Below, piece by piece: positions 6,473-6,933 of a DNA stretch of 6,933 bases. How positions within the stretch are numbered: position 1 is the first letter of the stretch; the number at the start of each line of letters is the position of its first letter. Both the position numbers and the translations under genes were made by a program. The notes beneath the pieces were generated by a model. The model was not told where the DNA came from, did not search any database, and saw only the letters and a list, made by a program, of their open reading frames with translations. The stretch comes from RGIG8745 sp964554265 (GTDB taxonomy: Bacteria > Bacteroidota > Bacteroidia > Bacteroidales > Bacteroidaceae), in the NCBI GenBank assembly GCA_964554265.1, contig CAZKOB010000155.1:1-6933 (forward strand), given 5' to 3'.

Positions 6473-6685
6473 TCATGAGTCATGAGCAGGATAATGCTCA
6501 TGACTTTTTTGTTTTTGCGGAAACAGTATCTGCATTGTCATGCCGGTTTGGGCAAGATCCGATACTTTATCTACGCTCATTTTAATGTCTGCAATTTTCT
6601 GTATCCTCTCCGGTTCACTTTCAATGTAGCTAAGCGGATACAAACGTGAGCTTCTATACCGCCACACACACCATCTACTTGTCAT
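6473..6685 (-). CDS. Doubtful 70-residue hypothetical protein
   Basis: I do not recognise this frame. Its middle part (YIESEPERIQKIADIKMSVD, about residues 20-39) is charged and could form a helix, so it looks more protein-like than most random frames here. Against it, there is no TAnnTTTG box upstream on the minus strand, and its last codons run through the palindrome of a strong plus-strand terminator, encoding SHEHYPAHDS. No signal peptide or membrane segment is visible. It could be a small orphan gene, a remnant of a decayed gene, or chance. Confidence 0.15.
   Translation of the reverse strand: MTSRWCVWRYRSSRLYPLSYIESEPERIQKIADIKMSVDKVSDLAQTGMTMQILFPQKQKSHEHYPAHDS
6478..6516 (+). terminator. 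Strong rho-independent terminator
   Basis: AGTCATGAGCA (6478-6488) and TGCTCATGACT (6495-6505) form a perfect 11-bp stem with a 6-nt loop (GGATAA). The run of T at 6505-6510 and a second T5 tract at 6512-6516 follow directly. The T-tract lies only on the plus-strand side, so it terminates rightward transcription. The nearest upstream gene is mtgA, 284 bp away, which leaves a long 3' UTR or an unannotated short transcript. Confidence 0.85.
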
Positions 6686-6734
6686 AAATTACGGACTTTT
6701 CCTGACAATTTGAAATGTTAAAATCCGGGCTTCG

Positions 6735-6788
6735 CAGAATCGCATAAAATCGACCGAACCTTACCGGAGTTCCATTTGTGCGATTCTG
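6735..6788. repeat. Inverted repeat with 34-nt spacer
   Basis: CAGAATCGCA at 6735-6744 is the exact reverse complement of TGCGATTCTG at 6779-6788. Weaker matches extend on both sides (GGCTT outside the left arm against AGGCC outside the right arm). It lies in noncoding DNA upstream of an outward-facing promoter-like box. It could be an operator-like site, a structured RNA element or a repeat remnant; the sequence does not decide. Confidence 0.5.
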
Positions 6789-6832
6789 AGGCCGTTTTCA
6801 GTCCTTGAAGTCTAAATGTAAAAATAATGCAA

Positions 6833-6867
6833 TTTGTGTTCTGAAAATATACATTTATTTACATTTG
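6833..6867 (+). promoter_or_regulatory. Putative outward-facing promoter
   Basis: TACATTTG at 6860-6867 matches the Bacteroidetes TAnnTTTG -7 consensus exactly. TTTG at 6833-6836 could be the -33 element, but the 23-bp spacing is slightly longer than usual. Transcription would run rightward out of the window, with the repeat copy at 6900-6925 inside the leader. No start codon of the presumed downstream gene is visible. Confidence 0.4.
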
Positions 6868-6899
6868 TGCGTGCCTCGTCTGAAAAAAGAGTACGCCGG

Positions 6900-6925
6900 A
6901 AATAAATTTCGTTCACCTTGAAAAT
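6900..6925 (-). repeat. Inverted copy of the left-edge repeat
   Basis: On the minus strand, 6917-6900 reads GGTGAACGAAATTTATTT, identical over 18 bases to positions 1-18. The minus-strand stretch 6925-6909 (ATTTTCAAGGTGAACGA) is identical over 17 bases to positions 15-31. There is one unit here against the partial tandem on the left. The two window ends therefore carry the same short repeat in opposite orientation. Confidence 0.75.
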
Positions 6926-6933
6926 GGTTTTAA

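Larger units (their letters stand above)
6195..6933. other. Right intergenic region without a confident gene
   Basis: No protein family is recognisable over these roughly 740 bases. The region holds a weak hairpin just after mtgA (6257-6285), a second weak stem at 6441-6466 (ATCGAAGA with TCTTTGAT), a strong plus-strand terminator (6478-6516) and an open minus-strand frame of 70 codons (6473-6685). Further right are an inverted repeat (6735-6788), an outward-facing promoter-like box (6860-6867) and a copy of the left-edge repeat (6900-6925). A 37-codon plus-strand frame at 6352-6465 ends just before the strong terminator but shows no recognisable features. Confidence 0.6.

Noticed and set aside
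1..6925. Whole window as a composite transposon bounded by the end repeats
   Set aside because: The repeats are about 18-26 bp, there is no transposase or integrase, and the cargo is core housekeeping genes. Dispersed intergenic repeats explain it better.

Overview
The window looks like chromosomal DNA of a member of the Bacteroidales, probably Prevotella-like, though the genus is an inference. Three things point there. Promoter-like boxes match the Bacteroidetes -7 consensus TAnnTTTG at three places. Start codons are preceded by A/T-rich leaders with no Shine-Dalgarno sequence. The prolyl-tRNA synthetase is the compact archaeal/eukaryal-type form. Intergenic DNA is AT-rich.

Layout from left to right. 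Bases 1-799 hold no convincing gene. A partial tandem repeat lies at the extreme left edge, and a MITE-like element of about 317 bp (420-736) is built on two 65-bp inverted arms. Two genes follow on the minus strand. In transcription order they are proS (4446 to 2965), an intrinsic terminator (about 2925-2859) and ligA (2812 to 800). A divergent AT-rich promoter region (4447-4661) separates them from two plus-strand envelope genes. These are a glycine-zipper/OmpA-domain lipoprotein (4662-5354) with its own hairpin terminator, and a monofunctional GT51 peptidoglycan glycosyltransferase, mtgA (5463-6194), with a perfect TAnnTTTG box upstream. Bases 6195-6933 hold no confident gene. They contain a strong plus-strand intrinsic terminator near 6478-6516, an inverted repeat, a promoter-like box facing out of the window, and at the right edge an inverted copy of the left-edge repeat.

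The four genes are core housekeeping functions: DNA ligation, prolyl-tRNA charging, outer-membrane/peptidoglycan anchoring and glycan polymerisation. The two envelope genes both act at peptidoglycan but appear to be separate transcription units. I see no defence system, CRISPR array, phage or conjugation gene, tRNA or rRNA. The unusual content is in the intergenic repeats: the nested palindromic element at 420-736, the short repeat present in opposite orientation at both window ends, and a structured 3' region after mtgA that could hide a small RNA.
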